Origin: Myrica gale
Lineage: Eukaryota > Streptophyta > Magnoliopsida > Fagales > Myricaceae
Assembly (NCBI GenBank): GCA_963930655.1
Contig: OZ005610.1
Location: 8,313,001-8,377,000, forward strand
Direction of reading: 5' to 3'
Length of the DNA stretch: 64,000 bases
The notes under the pieces were generated by a model that did not search any database, had not been told where the DNA came from, and was given only the letters and a program-made list of their open reading frames with translations. This document shows, in pieces, positions 12,021 through 24,385 of this stretch (position 1 is the first letter of the stretch; each line of letters begins with the position of its first letter). The translations under genes and the position numbers were made by a program.

Positions 12021-12924
12021 ATGGCGGATATTCAATATGCTTGCACAGTGGAGAAACTTAATGACCATAATTATTCTACGTGGCAAACGTGCATGAAATC
12101 GTATTTGCAATGCTAAGATATTTGAGAGATCGTTGGAGGTAATGATTCCACGCCACCCCTTACAGAGAATGTCAAGGCACTATGAAAGTGGCGAATTAAG
12201 GCTGAGAAAGCTTTGTTTGCGATTAAGATAACAATTCAGAAAGAAATATTGGAACACATCTGACACGCCACCACACGGAAGGATGCGTGGGACACATTGG
12301 CAGCTTGTTTATCAAGGAAAAATGATATGGGGCTTCAACTACTGGAAAACGAGCTCATGTCAACTATACAGCGGAAGCTCACGATTACTCAATATTTTAC
12401 TAAGATAAAGTCTCTTTGTCGAGAATTTCTGAATTAGACTATTCTGCAAAAATTAATGAGCAACATATGAGGAGAATTATTGTCCATGAGTTAAGACCCG
12501 AATACAATGGATTTATCACTGCGGTCCAAGGTTGAACAATCCAACCTTCTTTGAAAGAACTAGACAATTTACTGGCCAATCAAGAAACCTTAGCAAAACA
12601 ATAAGCTGGGGTTTCAGTAAAGAATGAAGAGGAGGCACTACATAGCAGTAGGAGAGGTCGACACAAATTTCGAAGAAGCTTCAACTTTAAGAAGAAAGGA
12701 AGAGATGATGAAGAGGAAGAAGAATCGCCAACTCCACAGAGTAAAAGCTCACAATCAGGAGGGACTCAATGGAAAGACAATCAATAATTGCAGATGATGA
12801 ATGTTATAATTGCAGTCAGAGAGGACACTATGCTCGAGATTGTAGATTCAAGAAAGAGCATGTTGAAGGAAATTTGATAACATCCGGCAATCACCAAGGT
12901 ACGTATGATAGTGATGCCGAGTGA
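12021..12924 (+). pseudogene. Decayed copia gag polyprotein
   Basis: The frame opens MADIQYACTVEKLNDHNYSTW, a gag start of the UBN2/retrotran-gag type, continues through a helical gag region (ATTRKDAWDTLAACLS, STIQRKLTITQYFTKIKSL) and reaches a CCHC zinc knuckle CYNCSQRGHYARDC near 12800. Several in-frame stops and frameshifts break it, for example soon after the first 30 codons. It is the only recognisable coding remnant inside the retrotransposon and cannot make a full gag protein. Confidence 0.85.
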
Positions 12925-13503
12925 GACTTTCATGCTTCTCTTGCAATTATAGATGACAAAGTATGTGAGAGGAAGATGAGTGAGAGTTCTCCACTATGGC
13001 AAGTCTTGGAGATGAAGTCTACTCAGAACAAGAAGGGATAAACTTTGATAATATAGACACCTGTGTTATTGTTAAGCCAAAGGATGACCAACAGGTAGAT
13101 TGTCATGAGATGGAAGAATTCATATCTCCAATCAGTGGAAAGAAAGGAGAGTCAGATATGTTTGGCAAACAAGAAAGAGAAAGATGACTATGAAAGACTG
13201 GTATGTATGTAACACCAAATGAAGAGCAAGAAGAAAAGTAATAAAAGAGAAGCTTGTTGCACTGTTGAAAGAATAGAACTTGGGGATTTGGTGTCAAAAA
13301 GTCTCGATGAAGTAAAAACACCATTAGCAGCTGAAGAATCGGATAACAACAGAGTATTTGGAGAATTGACAGATATCAAGACAGCATATGATGTGCTGCC
13401 AATATTGGATACTGAAAAATTATGAAAACTTTGGCAAATGAATGTAAAAAATGCATACTTGCATAAATTGCTGGATCGAGGAAATGTCAGTGCTGAGAGG
13501 AAG

Positions 13504-13984
13504 TGTTAAAATATGCATAACATAATTTTTTAGAATTAGAAATTGCGGGTAGAGTATGGAATAACGTAGAAGAGAGTTGAAGGTTCTCCCTGGCTAGCAG
13601 GAGAAGCTTTTCCACCGACGTAACGAAACCGACTTATAGCCCCAATAAATAGTGATCAGTGATATAGTCATTTGGGCAAGTTAAAAAAGTGAGCAACTGA
13701 GCGTATGGTGTATACAAGCAGAAAGTGAAAATCGTGTAAAGAGTGAAGTAAATGTGTTGGTGATTTGAAAAGAAGTGAGCTAGCTAAGAGAGTATGTCAG
13801 AAGAATGAAAATATAGAAAATGTTTTTCTTGGAGAGTGTAAGTGAGGTGAAGTTCTCTCTAGCTAGTCTACGTAGTTAGTCTTGTGTGCTCTTTGTAAAC
13901 TTTGTAAAGTATTGTGTGCTCCTTGTAAAAGTATTAGTATTGTATTTCTTTAATAAAAGGAATTTATTTGATTTTTACTCAACA
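13504..13984 (+). repeat. 3' LTR
   Basis: 481-bp LTR without the MITE and SINE found in its 5' partner, so it shows both empty insertion sites. The two LTRs are visibly diverged, suggesting an old insertion. Confidence 0.9.
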
Positions 13985-14833
13985 TCCGGCCCGCTCCCAC
14001 AACAATTCCCGCTATCTAGCTATATATTTTGCTCACGAACCATATAAAATCCATAGCTATATATTATATATATCACCGGTGTTGGGTCCAAGTGACGGTA
14101 CGTATCACGACTGTGCGGGGCGAAGGACATTAATCTCCTCGAATACAACATGTTCAAAGACATAATAACACATGTGGATTCACCTATTTTTCCTTTTCCT
14201 TTTGTTTAACTGTAACCGTGTTGTCTCCCTTACACCAAATGGGAGGTCGAAACGTACGCTCATGGGCGGATCCAAGGGGGTGCGGGCGGGGGCGGTCGCC
14301 TCCACTGGCTCCAAAAATTCTTTACAAAATTTTTTTTTTGGTTATTAAGAAGCAGGCCCGCCCCCACTGGCCCAGCCGCCCAGGCCTGCTTCCAGGGCCA
14401 GTGAGGGCGGGACTGGGCCAGCGGGGGCGAACCCACTGGCCCAGTCAGTGTGGCCTACTTGCTTAATTTTTTTTAAAATCAGAGGGTGAAATGACGTCAT
14501 TTTACCCTCTGATTTTTTAGAAAAAAAATTACTCACTTTGCGATCTCTCCGTGTCTCCCTCAACCCTCATGCCTCAGTAGTCCCTCTCACTGGTTCATTA
14601 TCACTTTAACTGCACTAATACATAAATTATGTAGGTCCTCACTAATTTATCACTTGCCAATTAGAAAGGAAAGCATATAAATATTGTTTTTTATTAATAT
14701 AATTTATTGCTTAGGTTATTTTTTAACGAGAAATAGCTGAGTGCACCAATACTTTTTGACAGAAGAAGATTCTTTATTTTCATATAGGCATCAAACTCCA
14801 TAATTATTGATGGGTGTTAAGAATTGTCTTCCT

Positions 14834-15007
14834 CATATGCTGATGGGCATTTTAAAGTGTTTTGTTTTGTTCTTTTTAGATACTTGATAGATTTTTGATA
14901 TAAAAAAAGCCACGAAGCATCATATGCTGATGGACATTTTAAAGTGTTTTGTTTTGTTCTTTTTAGATACTTGATAGATTTTTGATATAAAAAAAGCCAC
15001 GAAGCAT
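14834..15007 (+). repeat. Two tandem 87-bp copies inside hAT member 1
   Basis: Copies at 14834-14920 and 14921-15007 both begin CATATGCTGATGG and end CCACGAAGCAT. They lie directly upstream of the transposase-like frame and differ at a single position by eye, so the duplication is fairly recent. Confidence 0.85.
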
Positions 15008-15625
15008 GGAGTTGTTTAATACTCATAATGTGGCTGCTACCTCTAATGAAGATTCTAGTTCGAAAAGACCTCACCCTTTATTGAGTTCGGATGATATTAT
15101 TTCTGACCTAGGGTTGCGTAAATCTATTGACTCGTATAATGCTAGGATTCTAGATCAAGTCCGTAGGGAGTACTTGATCAAACGTGCTTTTCAACTCGTG
15201 ACTATGTTTTTCCCAAGAAGAAATGTGGGAAGAATTTGAATATAGTGTATCAGAGGATGCAATTTATTGTTTTTGGTGTTATCTATTTAGGCGACCTAAA
15301 GGAACACAATCCGGAGGAGATGTGTTTGTGGTGAGTGCTTGTGCAGCACAGACCACACTTGCTATCATTAAAGACATTGAGGATGTATTTTTTTTGTCTT
15401 ATGGTTGATGAGTCTCGAGATAGTCCAGTGAAGGAGCACATGACAGTGGTTTTGAGATATGTGAACAAAAATGGATAGGTGATTGAACGATTTCTTGGTG
15501 TGGAACATGTTACTGACACATGCTACCAATCTTTAAAAACTGCTATAGATAAATTGTTTGCAAGACACGAGTTATCAATATCCAAATTGAGAGGTCAAGG
15601 GTATGATGGGGCCTCAAAGGTCGAA
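15006..15625 (+). pseudogene. hAT transposase fragments (zinc finger MYM-type 1-like)
   Basis: Frames broken by shifts read ARILDQVRREYLIKRAFQ, then FEYSVSEDAIYCFWCYLF with SGGDVFVVSA (a TTF-type zinc-finger region), then LMVDESRDSPVKEHMTVVLR and LFARHELSISKLRGQGYDGA (start of the catalytic DUF4371-like part). The C-terminal dimerisation region is missing. Only a remnant of the transposase common in plant 'zinc finger MYM-type protein 1-like' annotations. Confidence 0.8.
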
Positions 15626-15829
15626 TTTTCGCAGGATCCAATTACCATATCTTAGTATTAGCAAATAATACAGTAAGTGTATTTCATTATTTTTAATGTT
15701 TTTAGTTCTTAATTTGCGATATTGTAATTTTTAGACATTTTTTACATTATGTGGAATTTTTTTTTATTATTTTCTCTTAAAAATTTGACCCCACTCATTT
15801 TATATCCTAGATCCGCGACTGCGTACGCT

Positions 15830-16942
15830 AGAATATTTTTTGAAGCAAATACTTGAAAAGCAAACCGTGAGCCAAAGATTACCAAATCCCCAAGGAAATC
15901 ATGAACTTTTCATGAACATGAGACTATGAGAGACCATAAACCAAATAGAGAAGTTTGAAGTTCCCATTCACCGAAAGAAAAGCAAATTTTCTTTTCACAT
16001 GAGCTAGGGTTGCACGCCACGCGCGGTGACGTTGGTGAGCAATAAAAATTTCTAACTCTTGTGTACGGATGCATTTATTAATTTGGAAGAGGACAGGGAT
16101 GATTCAATGAGGATTTCAAGGGCACTACCTTTTACTCAAGTTGCTAAAAACAATCGAAGAAAGTTATTTTCAAGTTATTGAAACGTCATTAATGCTCCCA
16201 TATTGCTCTACTGATCAGAGAAAGTATATATAATATATTATATATAGATACCCAAGTAGCTAGCATAATCTTTGCAGCCTCACTGCATGCACCACGTTAT
16301 AAGCCAACATTCATAAAGCTTCGATCTTTTCCCGGCTTTATCTCCATTCAAAACTGCTTTTGGTTGAATCATTTTCTCTTTTCTATCTGCATGCTTTGTT
16401 TTCAATGCCTCGTGAAGCTTTTGGGGCGGGGACCCATGAGCGAAACATTCAACGTTTTGAAGCTACACTATTGACCTATGATTATGAAGTCAGCCACGAT
16501 AAACTATTTGGCCTGCAAGCAATAATGTCTTTTCCGCGAAGGTACTGTGGCTTCTTTTGCATTTCGATCAGTAGTGGCTGGCAAATAAGAGGACCCCTTC
16601 GTTCTTTGAATGTTTCCCTTTGCGAAAGTTGCTTTAGAGCTTTGTTTTTTCCTTTTATCTCCCGGCTGAGTAGGGCTTCTTTTTTTCTTTTGTAGTGTGA
16701 TAATTTTTTTAAAACGACATTACTTGCCTGCCGACTGCCGTACATTTATAATTTTTAAAAATATCTGCATACCACATTCAATTGTCATATATTCCTTACA
16801 AATTTTTACATACACAATAAAAAAGAAAAGAATAAAAGAGTACGAAATGGATGTACTCAAGAAACATCCACCTTAAGAAATAAAATAACTAATATGTGCT
16901 GAATAATTAAGATGAAAGTAGTCTTCTTGATTCACACGCTAA
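15830..16942. other. Intergenic DNA without a recognised gene
   Basis: Mixed AT-rich sequence with a 111-codon open frame at 16360-16695 that resembles nothing I know. I see no splice context or promoter supporting a gene. Confidence 0.5.
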
Positions 16943-17145
16943 TTTGGGTGGGTTTGAGAAGTAAAATTTGAGTGTTGTTAAAATTTTAGGTATTGTGTTT
17001 AGTGAAAAAGTGAAGAGAGGTAATTTTTTTATATTTTTTGTAGTGAAAAGTAATGATTTAATGGGGAGAGAGAGATTATATTGTAATATTTTATTATGTT
17101 AAAATTTTAGAGGGCATATAATTTTATAACACAAACGGAACCTTT
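16943..17145. mobile_element. MITE related to the one at 11091
   Basis: The element 16946-17142 has ends GGGTGGGTTTG and, inverted, GGTTCCGTTTG, with TTT on both sides. Its core shares GTGTTTAGTGAAAAA and TTTTTTGTAGTGAAAAGT with the MITE inside the 5' LTR. Confidence 0.7.
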
Positions 17146-17406
17146 GTTGGGCTTTCCGTACATGGCCATGATTTCCCTTATGGGCCTCCAAAACCCATCA
17201 CCCCGGGCCCATCTAGCCCAAAATGACTGAAGTACTCTTTTTACTGTCACATTAATACTGGACAACAATAGCTAAAATATTGAAGAAAGAATTATAACCT
17301 TAAGGGTTGCATTCCTTTAAATAAATTTTGTAAAAAATACATATAAAATCAGGATTCAGAAAAGTTGGACGTGGGCCGATGAAGCATTATAGTCCAGTTG
17401 TATGGG

Positions 17407-20229
17407 CTAGTGAGGCTTGAAAAAACTGACTTCAACGCCTGTGTCAATTACAACATAAATCCCAGCCGCCACCAGTAGCACCGTGAGAATCGTGCCCCAG
17501 AGACCGAGTCCCCAATTCAGCCACCACATCAGGCTATATTTCTTGGGCTTCTTAATTTTCAACCACATAAAACTTGGGTAGGCAAAAGTGACTGGCACCG
17601 CAATCCCTCCTATCAATCCAGCAAGGCTACCCAAGAAAGGAATTGCCACTGCCACGAAAAAGCATCCGTACGCAAACATGACTCTGAACAGTGCCCTCAA
17701 CCACCATGGGCATGGCTTTTTTGCCCTCTTAGTGTATTTGGACTCCATGTCATCGAACATGGGCATGCCATAGATCTGGAACGACGTCGCTGCGTTTATT
17801 ATGACGAATAAGCTTGTCAATGCCAGAACAACTTGGGAAGTGTCACGCCCGTGGTACTGATAAATTGCTGCTAGCAACCCGCCGTTGGGTGGTATCTGCC
17901 AAACGTGAAAAACTTTTTTTTAAAATATTTTCTCGTGGAAATATAAGCGTTAAGAGTGTATATAATCTATGTGGACTAGACACAGAGATCTTTGTTAAGA
18001 TTTGAATAGATAAGAGCCAATTGAAAATCTTAGAACAGTTGATAATTCTATCGAAAACGTACTTGAAAATGCTTAGATTAAGAAGAAGCATGCTGTAAGC
18101 TTAATTACCTTGTGCCCATAAGCCCAGTATCCCGCGATCGCAAGGGGAAACAAGCACAGTGCGATGATTGTATATCCAACTTTTACGCCCATCCACATCG
18201 GCACGTGGGATGGATTTTTTTCAGTCGAAGGCATGGTTGCCTACAGCAAAATCAGCTCATGTCATCTACGATTACGAATTCTCCCAGCTTGACTATATAT
18301 GTTTCTCCCTTCCATATACAAATTAAACTAGTTTGTGGTTCTCGAAAGAAAGTTCCTTGAATCTTGATTTGATTTTCTCGTTAAGAGTAATTTAGGATAT
18401 AAATTAATAATGTTGGTCAAAATTTTACCTGGATTTCAAGTGTAAGGTTATGGCCTCTGAAAGCAAATGCAATGATGCCAAGGGCATTCAAAACACTGAA
18501 AATCATAGCCGTGTTATCGTTCTCTTTGATTGGGTTATAAGAAACGCCATCAAGCCTGCCCTCTGTGACGGACACCAGCCACATAATTGTACAGTACGCT
18601 ATGGCTGTGACCGCACCAATTAGAGAGACCCCAGCTATGGAATTCAAGTTGGGGAGCTGAGAGAGAACCACCGCAGCCGATGTAAACACCAAGTACCACT
18701 CCACCGTTGTCAATGGATTCGCGGTGCAGCCATGGCCGCCACACACAATTTGGTAAAACAGCTTCATGGTTGAACCTCCAACGACAATGAGGGCAACACA
18801 TGTCCCGCCTGATAGATACATAATTGGGAACAGGGCGAAGATCTTCCCCATTTTGTCACCTGGAGCGAATCACATAGATGGTTATTTCTGTCTATCATCT
18901 GAGATCATTTAAGAAAATCACGAGTTCCTAGCTAGCTAGCAATTCATAATCAAAATTACTTATGAATTACAAAAAAAATCTTATTGTAAATATCTAGAAG
19001 GTGAAGTTTTACTTTGACATATATGGTTCAACCTTAATTGATAGCCTTTTAAGCATGTGACCCCTCATGTCACTTCCCTTTCGCACTAGAGTGGGGCGCT
19101 TTAATCTGACTACTTTAGGGCAATGACACCTTACGTACGTTCACACGTCTATCTTTCTTACACATGAGTTGGGTCGTAGTTAATGTTTTCACATGTTTCT
19201 TTTATCTTTTCTTCTATTTTCTTTCCCATCTTGTCAAAACTCAATCACGTGCTTCATGAGTTATCAAGTCAACACGTACATAAACTAATATTAACCGATT
19301 ACTAAGAAGTACTTACTGATCATAGTTAAGATTTCTCAACAAATTATTCCATGTGGTATTTCTTTTAACGCTATTTGACATTAATTAATATATATTTCGT
19401 CTCCAAGTCGGTCGTCGTAGAAGTTGAGGATCTTTCTTTTACTATTTCTTTTGTTGTGGGGTTTGGGGTGGGTGTGGAAAAAATAGCGTACTAACCAAAA
19501 GCAGAGCTGAAAAGTTGGAGGTATCTGCTGTAACGCATCCCAGTTTCGGTGGATTCATGGAGCTTGACTAACAGCCACAACGTGTATAGCTGCCATATAA
19601 ACGCAAGTGTCAAACTTATTATGCCCCATGTCCTGCATCCAAAGATAATGAGAGAAGTATTACTAAAAGAAGTTCTTCATTTAGGATCATTCGATATAGG
19701 ATTTTTTTTCCTTTCTAAAATAACATTACGATCGAGCAAATAAGTTATTCCTCTCTTCAAAAAGACTATTCAAGAACTCATTGTGAGATGTATCAAATTT
19801 GCAAATCCTTGGTTAGAGGTCTGAGGCTTACCACCCAAGAATAGTAAAGGCTACTGGCAATACAAGTGCTTGAATTCCAATACCGGAACAAAGAGTATGA
19901 AAGGCAGCGTAGTATGCGTTGCCATTCCTTGACTCAGTGATGGGAAGCCAAGCATCCTGAGGGTCTAGCTTGGTGAGTTGGATAGCCTTCCTAATTGGGC
20001 TTCCCAAGGGCGTGAAGAAGTTGGGAGTGTGAGAAGATCCGGGTGGTGTGGCCTTGTCTGGAGCATTATTTGGTGTAGCTGCTTCTATCGTGAGTAGCAA
20101 TGGTTTTCTCGATAAAGATGGAGAATTGTACTGCGTTTGCATGGGAGGGGCGGACACGACCGACGGCCTAGAATCCACACCAGGTGTCGGTGGGAAAGCA
20201 TAGGTCTCTTCAACGACCTCATGATCCAT
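17407..20229 (-). CDS. LHTL8: Lysine/histidine transporter-like 8 amino-acid transporter, copy B (5 exons)
   Basis: Along the minus strand, exons are 20229-19832, 19632-19496, 18859-18429, 18240-18109 and 17895-17407. The joined frame gives 528 aa. The exon phases are identical to copy A; exons 2, 3 and 5 are each one codon longer. The protein has the same plan: a Ser/Pro/Thr-rich cytosolic N-terminus of about 95 residues, KLDPQDAWLPITESRNGNAY, LPNLNSIAGVSLIGAVTAI, GIIAFAFRGHNLTLEIQ, SSFQ-like TSFQIYGMPMFDD and a C-terminal FFKPH. It is an AAAP-family plasma-membrane-type amino-acid permease by homology. All five exons are intact, with no stop or frameshift, so both paralogs are likely functional. 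The N-terminal tails differ most between the copies. Substrate cannot be told from sequence. Confidence 0.95.
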
Positions 20230-20292
20230 CTCTTTCTCAGTACTGCAACTTCCTTGCCCCCCCTCACACGATAACCAGGATGACGATGCCTA

Positions 20293-20299
20293 TTATATA
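20293..20299 (-). promoter_or_regulatory. Candidate TATA box of LHTL8 copy B
   Basis: The minus strand reads TATATAA about 65 bp upstream of the start codon at 20229. Position and context fit a core promoter with a short leader. No experimental support. Confidence 0.5.
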
Positions 20300-22679
20300 G
20301 TCTCTTGAGGCAAATAACATTGAGCTTGTTAGACACTTTGAAGGGAACCTGCAAGGGCCGCGGGATAGCGACTAAGATAGGTATGAGAGATGCGACTTTG
20401 GTTCTGGGTAAACAACTTCTGATGACCGGCACTCATGATGTCACTGGGTTGAAAATCAGACTTAACTGCAAGTCTGCATGCATTTGTTGAAAGTTTTAGA
20501 AATGTTTTCCTTTTTGCGCGGTTTACTCGGGATGTAATGATCATAACCAGGTTCTTGATGACTTGGACTCGAGCGTAATGTCCTAATATTGGCCAAAAAA
20601 GAGAGAAATAAAATACAACTTTGTACTGTGCCCCTTTGTCTTAAAGAGGAAGGCCAATTCCCTTTTTTATGTCGGAAACCTTAATTTGAACTTTTCTAAG
20701 GTAATTCTTTACGCATCAATCTTTTAAGGTAGTGGGGTTATGCACCTTATAATGAAATAAAAAGGAGGGGATTAATGTCTAGGTGTGCATGCTTTTTATC
20801 AAAGACGTATACATATCTGATCGGGCGCTTATGTCTTTGCATTTCTATGGAGGTTGAAAGGGAATTATAGTAAACATTTATATTAATGGTACACATTAAC
20901 GGTGACGCAACTTGTGTCTACAAGAATAATTAGCTTCAACCACCGCAACTGTTAGGATATTTTGGCTATACCTATAATTAAAGTCACGGGTTCTACTTGT
21001 TATTTGTTGCTGTGATTGACTGGATTTGTGTACGTACGTGCTAACAGATGGAGTAAAACTATCGATTATACATATATATATATATTACTAGCAAGTCGAT
21101 CTGGGGGTAAGCAATAGCCATAAAAATAAATTTAGGTACAAAATTAATGAAGTCTTTTACATCTAAATTTCGTTCGTACGTGGTAGTACTTATTGTTAGA
21201 ATTATAATATAGCTAAATGACTAATTTCATTAATTAATATTTTCAATCAATTTGCCATTTATATATTCTGCTAACAACGCACGTATGGATTGAACTCTCC
21301 TTTTAGTGATATGCTGTAATATTTAATTAAAATTAGAATGAAATGTGGAGTACGTTTTCAACTCAAAATTTTAATTTTGATAATATATAAAACTCTTAAC
21401 TTATATTAAATTTAAACAAATAAAAAATAATAAATTGCATTATTTAAATTATATATATTCTCTAACACGCATGTTTCTCCAAAAAAAATGTTATTTGCGT
21501 GGGTGTGATCAACTAATTTTGAACTTCTTACGATGCGGGATTATCAATTAAATCAAGAATTTGCTACGTACTTACTCCTCCTCATACATACCCATTTCGT
21601 TGGATTCTTTTTATCTTTTCCTCTTAGCATGCAGTGGAGTGAGCACCCGCCCATACATATATTATCGTTGTATACAAGGCATGCAAATGGGTCATCGGTC
21701 AACATAATTAGTTATTAGACGTTGTGTGGCGCTGAGCCGGTGGGGAATGGGGATAAAATATGAATATATCTTTTTATTGAATTTGAACATTCTAGAATCT
21801 CGTTTTTGCTAATTGGACTTCGTCCGTTTAGCGTGGCTTTTTCTCCACCGCGTGGACTCCAAGCTGTCTGCTGAATTAATCTGAATTTTATTGTGAACAA
21901 TGAACATGATTGGATTGCCCGAACCCTGACTGACGTCTACGGCTGCACAACTCGTCCATTCTATAGTAAGGCTACGTCCAGCAATTAAAATTTGTATTCT
22001 CTAAAAGTTTATCATTATTAACATATTTATCCTAAATGATATTGATTATAATTTTATCAATTTATTTTTAGTTATTCGATCAGAAGATATTGTACGAGAG
22101 TTCTAGCTTGTTAACATGATATATCCATCGATCTGTATCATGCCACGGCCGCCACGGAACGATCTGATCGGAAGACGCGTGACTTGTACACTTGGTTTAC
22201 AAGGTGGGGTCCGGCCAAAAAATATTTTACTCCAAACTTCTCGAACGCTTGAAAATTGCTACACCGGCGGCCGGTATCAGTTTTGAAATTCCACGGTTGT
22301 GGGGACGTTAAAAAATAAGGATGACCGTAGAAGGTGCAACTTCCTTCATGATGGAACTACGGAGTGCCCAATACGCCACTGTGTTTTAAGTCAAGATTCG
22401 AACTAGAAAAAGCCCCTGCAACATTGTCAAATGAAATTATTGGCCTCTGCTCATGATGAACCGCGTTCAAAGCCATTAATTAATTGAAATCTATAATCTA
22501 TTCACTGTTCTTGGAAAAGTATAAAAAATCATTATCCCCATAATTTTTTTTTATTAAAGTAATAAAATAACCTAAATCCAAAAACACTCTTCGAATAGGT
22601 TTTTTTATGTGTGGTTCTACTAGAGATTTGTATACCAAAACTAGTACGTACTGCTATTGTTAGCGAGGGAAATCATTCA
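20300..22679. other. Intergenic DNA without a recognised gene
   Basis: AT-rich, with short TA repeats (for example around 21069-21087). Small open frames have no recognisable product. I see no RNA gene. Confidence 0.5.
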
Positions 22680-22900
22680 AGGGGTTGGTTTGAGTTGTCA
22701 AGACTTGGAGTTTAAGGGTGTGTTTCTCTTGAGGTCTCAGGTTCGAATCTCCCTAGATACAAGGGAAAAAGTTTGAACAAGAACATAATTGATCCACCTA
22801 GCTAGGTCAATTGTTTTCTGTATAATATGGATGATATTGCTCATGTTCTCATACTACAAGGAGTTCTTCCTTTAGAGACAACAAAAAATTGTATAAAAAA
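22680..22900 (+). mobile_element. Possible tRNA-derived SINE remnant
   Basis: Box A-like GGTTTGAGTTGTCAAG is followed about 40 bp on by CTCAGGTTCGAATCTCC, a good box B, and the block ends in an A-rich tail near 22890-22900. This layout fits a plant SINE head. I could not find a TSD, so borders are approximate. Confidence 0.45.
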
Positions 22901-22902
22901 AG

Positions 22903-23747
22903 GTTATATACCTATTTGGTCTCTAAGTTTTGACCCATTTTAATAAAGGGAATTTATTATTTTAGTCCTTGAGTTTTACACGCTTTTACGTTTTAGTCCT
23001 TGGGTTTTGTTTTTTCAAATATTAGTCATTGAGTTTACATTTTTTTTTACAAAATGGTCATTCCGTCAGTCTGTCTTCCATACGCTTAACGGCACATGAA
23101 GCGGTCGACCGCTTCAAATTGCTGTCGTGTCAGAGAGTTCCGTTAAACATATGGACGACAGACTGACGGAATGACCATTTTGTAAAAAATGTAAACCCAA
23201 GGACTAATATTTGAAAAAAATGAAACCTAAGGACTAAAACGTAAAAGAGTGTAAAACCTAAGGACTAAAATGTTAAATTTCCTTTAATAAATTGTCTTTG
23301 GGTTTTTAAATTGATCATAAAAGGTCCTTCGATTTGCAATATTTATCAAAACAAGTCTTTTCGTTAAATTTCTATATATCAAGTTAATTATTCAGACGTC
23401 AGTTTCAATCATAAGTTGACATGCGTCACCTAAAATTAAAATAATGTGACTTATAATTTTTTAAAAGTTTTTTTTCTTAATTTTTCTTAATTTTTTTTAA
23501 AATAAAACAAACGAAATTATTAAAATTAGGAAAAAAACTTAAAAATTATAAATCACATTATTTTAGTTTTGAGTGAATTTATTATGGGAACTTACCTATG
23601 TATAGTTAACTTTGAGAATGAAACTTTAAGAGAGACTTATATGACAAAAATTATAAATTCAGGGTCATCTATAATCAATTTAAAAATCAAAGAATCATTT
23701 ATTAAAATAAGTCAAAACCTAAGGATGGAATAGATACTTAACCCTAA
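22903..23747. mobile_element. Foldback element interrupted by a smaller Mutator-type MITE
   Basis: The outer halves are inverted: the left reads TTTGGTCTCTAAGTTTTGAC and the right, inverted, GACTTATTTTAATAAATGA with matching flanks. No coding capacity. Outer ends are approximate because no TSD was clear. Confidence 0.6.
22939..23291. mobile_element. 335-bp Mutator-type MITE nested in the foldback element
   Basis: The element 22948-23282 has ends GGGAATTTATTATTTTAGTC and, inverted, GGAAATTTAACATTTTAGTC. It is flanked by a perfect 9-bp TSD TTTAATAAA (22939-22947, 23283-23291). Related in sequence to the element at 48962-51296. Confidence 0.88.
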
Positions 23748-24385
23748 AAAAATGATTTTTGGTCTGAATAAAACTAGGACTACACAGTCATGAAACTTCG
23801 TCCGAAAACCCCCTAGAGATTCTTTCGTTTGAAATTTTCCAATCTTTTATTGTTCATATGATCGAGAAGATCTAGTTTGAAATTCTGCATCTATTTCTTT
23901 TTGTTTTTCTTGGAAAAACAAGGCTTAATTTCAAAGCTCAACCAACAGGGAAATATCCTACCTAAAAAAAAAAGGGAAGATTCAAAACATTGCACCTGTC
24001 CCGGCTTTTGTATAAGTGGCCATGTTGGGCCCTAATGAAGCTTAAGGACGAGAGGGCCCGTGTGGATAAACAAGATGCATAAGGAGGCCGGCCGGCCAGA
24101 CTTGGTGGAATAGTAGATTTGCATGACATTTTCATGTCGGTTAATTGATGATTAAGAGAAGGTTACGAAACTCAATAATCAAAATAGATGGATTCCCGAG
24201 AATCACAGAGGAGCAAAAATAGATGGGTTCTCCTCTAACAAACCCTGTCTTTTGCAACAAAACTTATAAGATCGTTATTGAATCATGGCTCTATTAAGAG
24301 AGAGAAAAAAGAAAAGATAGTCTTCGAAGTCAATATAATCTTAGATGTTATTTCCACGATCCGTGCAAAATGCATGATCAGAGAT

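Larger units (their letters stand above)
10957..13989 (+). mobile_element. Non-autonomous, gag-only copia-type LTR retrotransposon
   Basis: The element 10962-13984 is bounded by a perfect 5-bp TSD TCCGG (10957-10961 and 13985-13989). It has two LTRs starting TGTTAAAATATGCA and ending ACTCAACA. The 1.7 kb interior holds only a damaged gag. I find no protease, integrase or reverse transcriptase, so it would depend on a partner element. Just after the 5' LTR, TATAAGAGCTAA resembles a decayed primer-binding site for initiator methionine tRNA. The 5' LTR (834 bp) is longer than the 3' LTR (481 bp), mostly because two later insertions (MITE and SINE) landed in it. Confidence 0.9.
14253..15829 (+). 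mobile_element. Decayed hAT transposon, family member 1
   Basis: The element 14261-15821 is flanked by a perfect 8-bp TSD CGTACGCT (14253-14260, 15822-15829), the hAT size. Terminal repeats are CATGGGCGGATC and, inverted, CAGTCGCGGATC. It holds fragments of a transposase and shares its last ~170 bp with elements at 41708-43767 and 51914-53494. A GC-rich 160-bp segment near the left end contains repeated 'GCCCCCACTGGCCCAG'-type motifs. Confidence 0.88.

Noticed and set aside
14253..15829. Intact transposase gene
   Set aside because: The similarity is split over several frames, with stops and a missing C-terminus.
22735..22760. tRNA gene suggested by CAGGTTCGAATCTCC
   Set aside because: No cloverleaf with matching acceptor arms could be drawn; the A-rich tail fits a SINE better.
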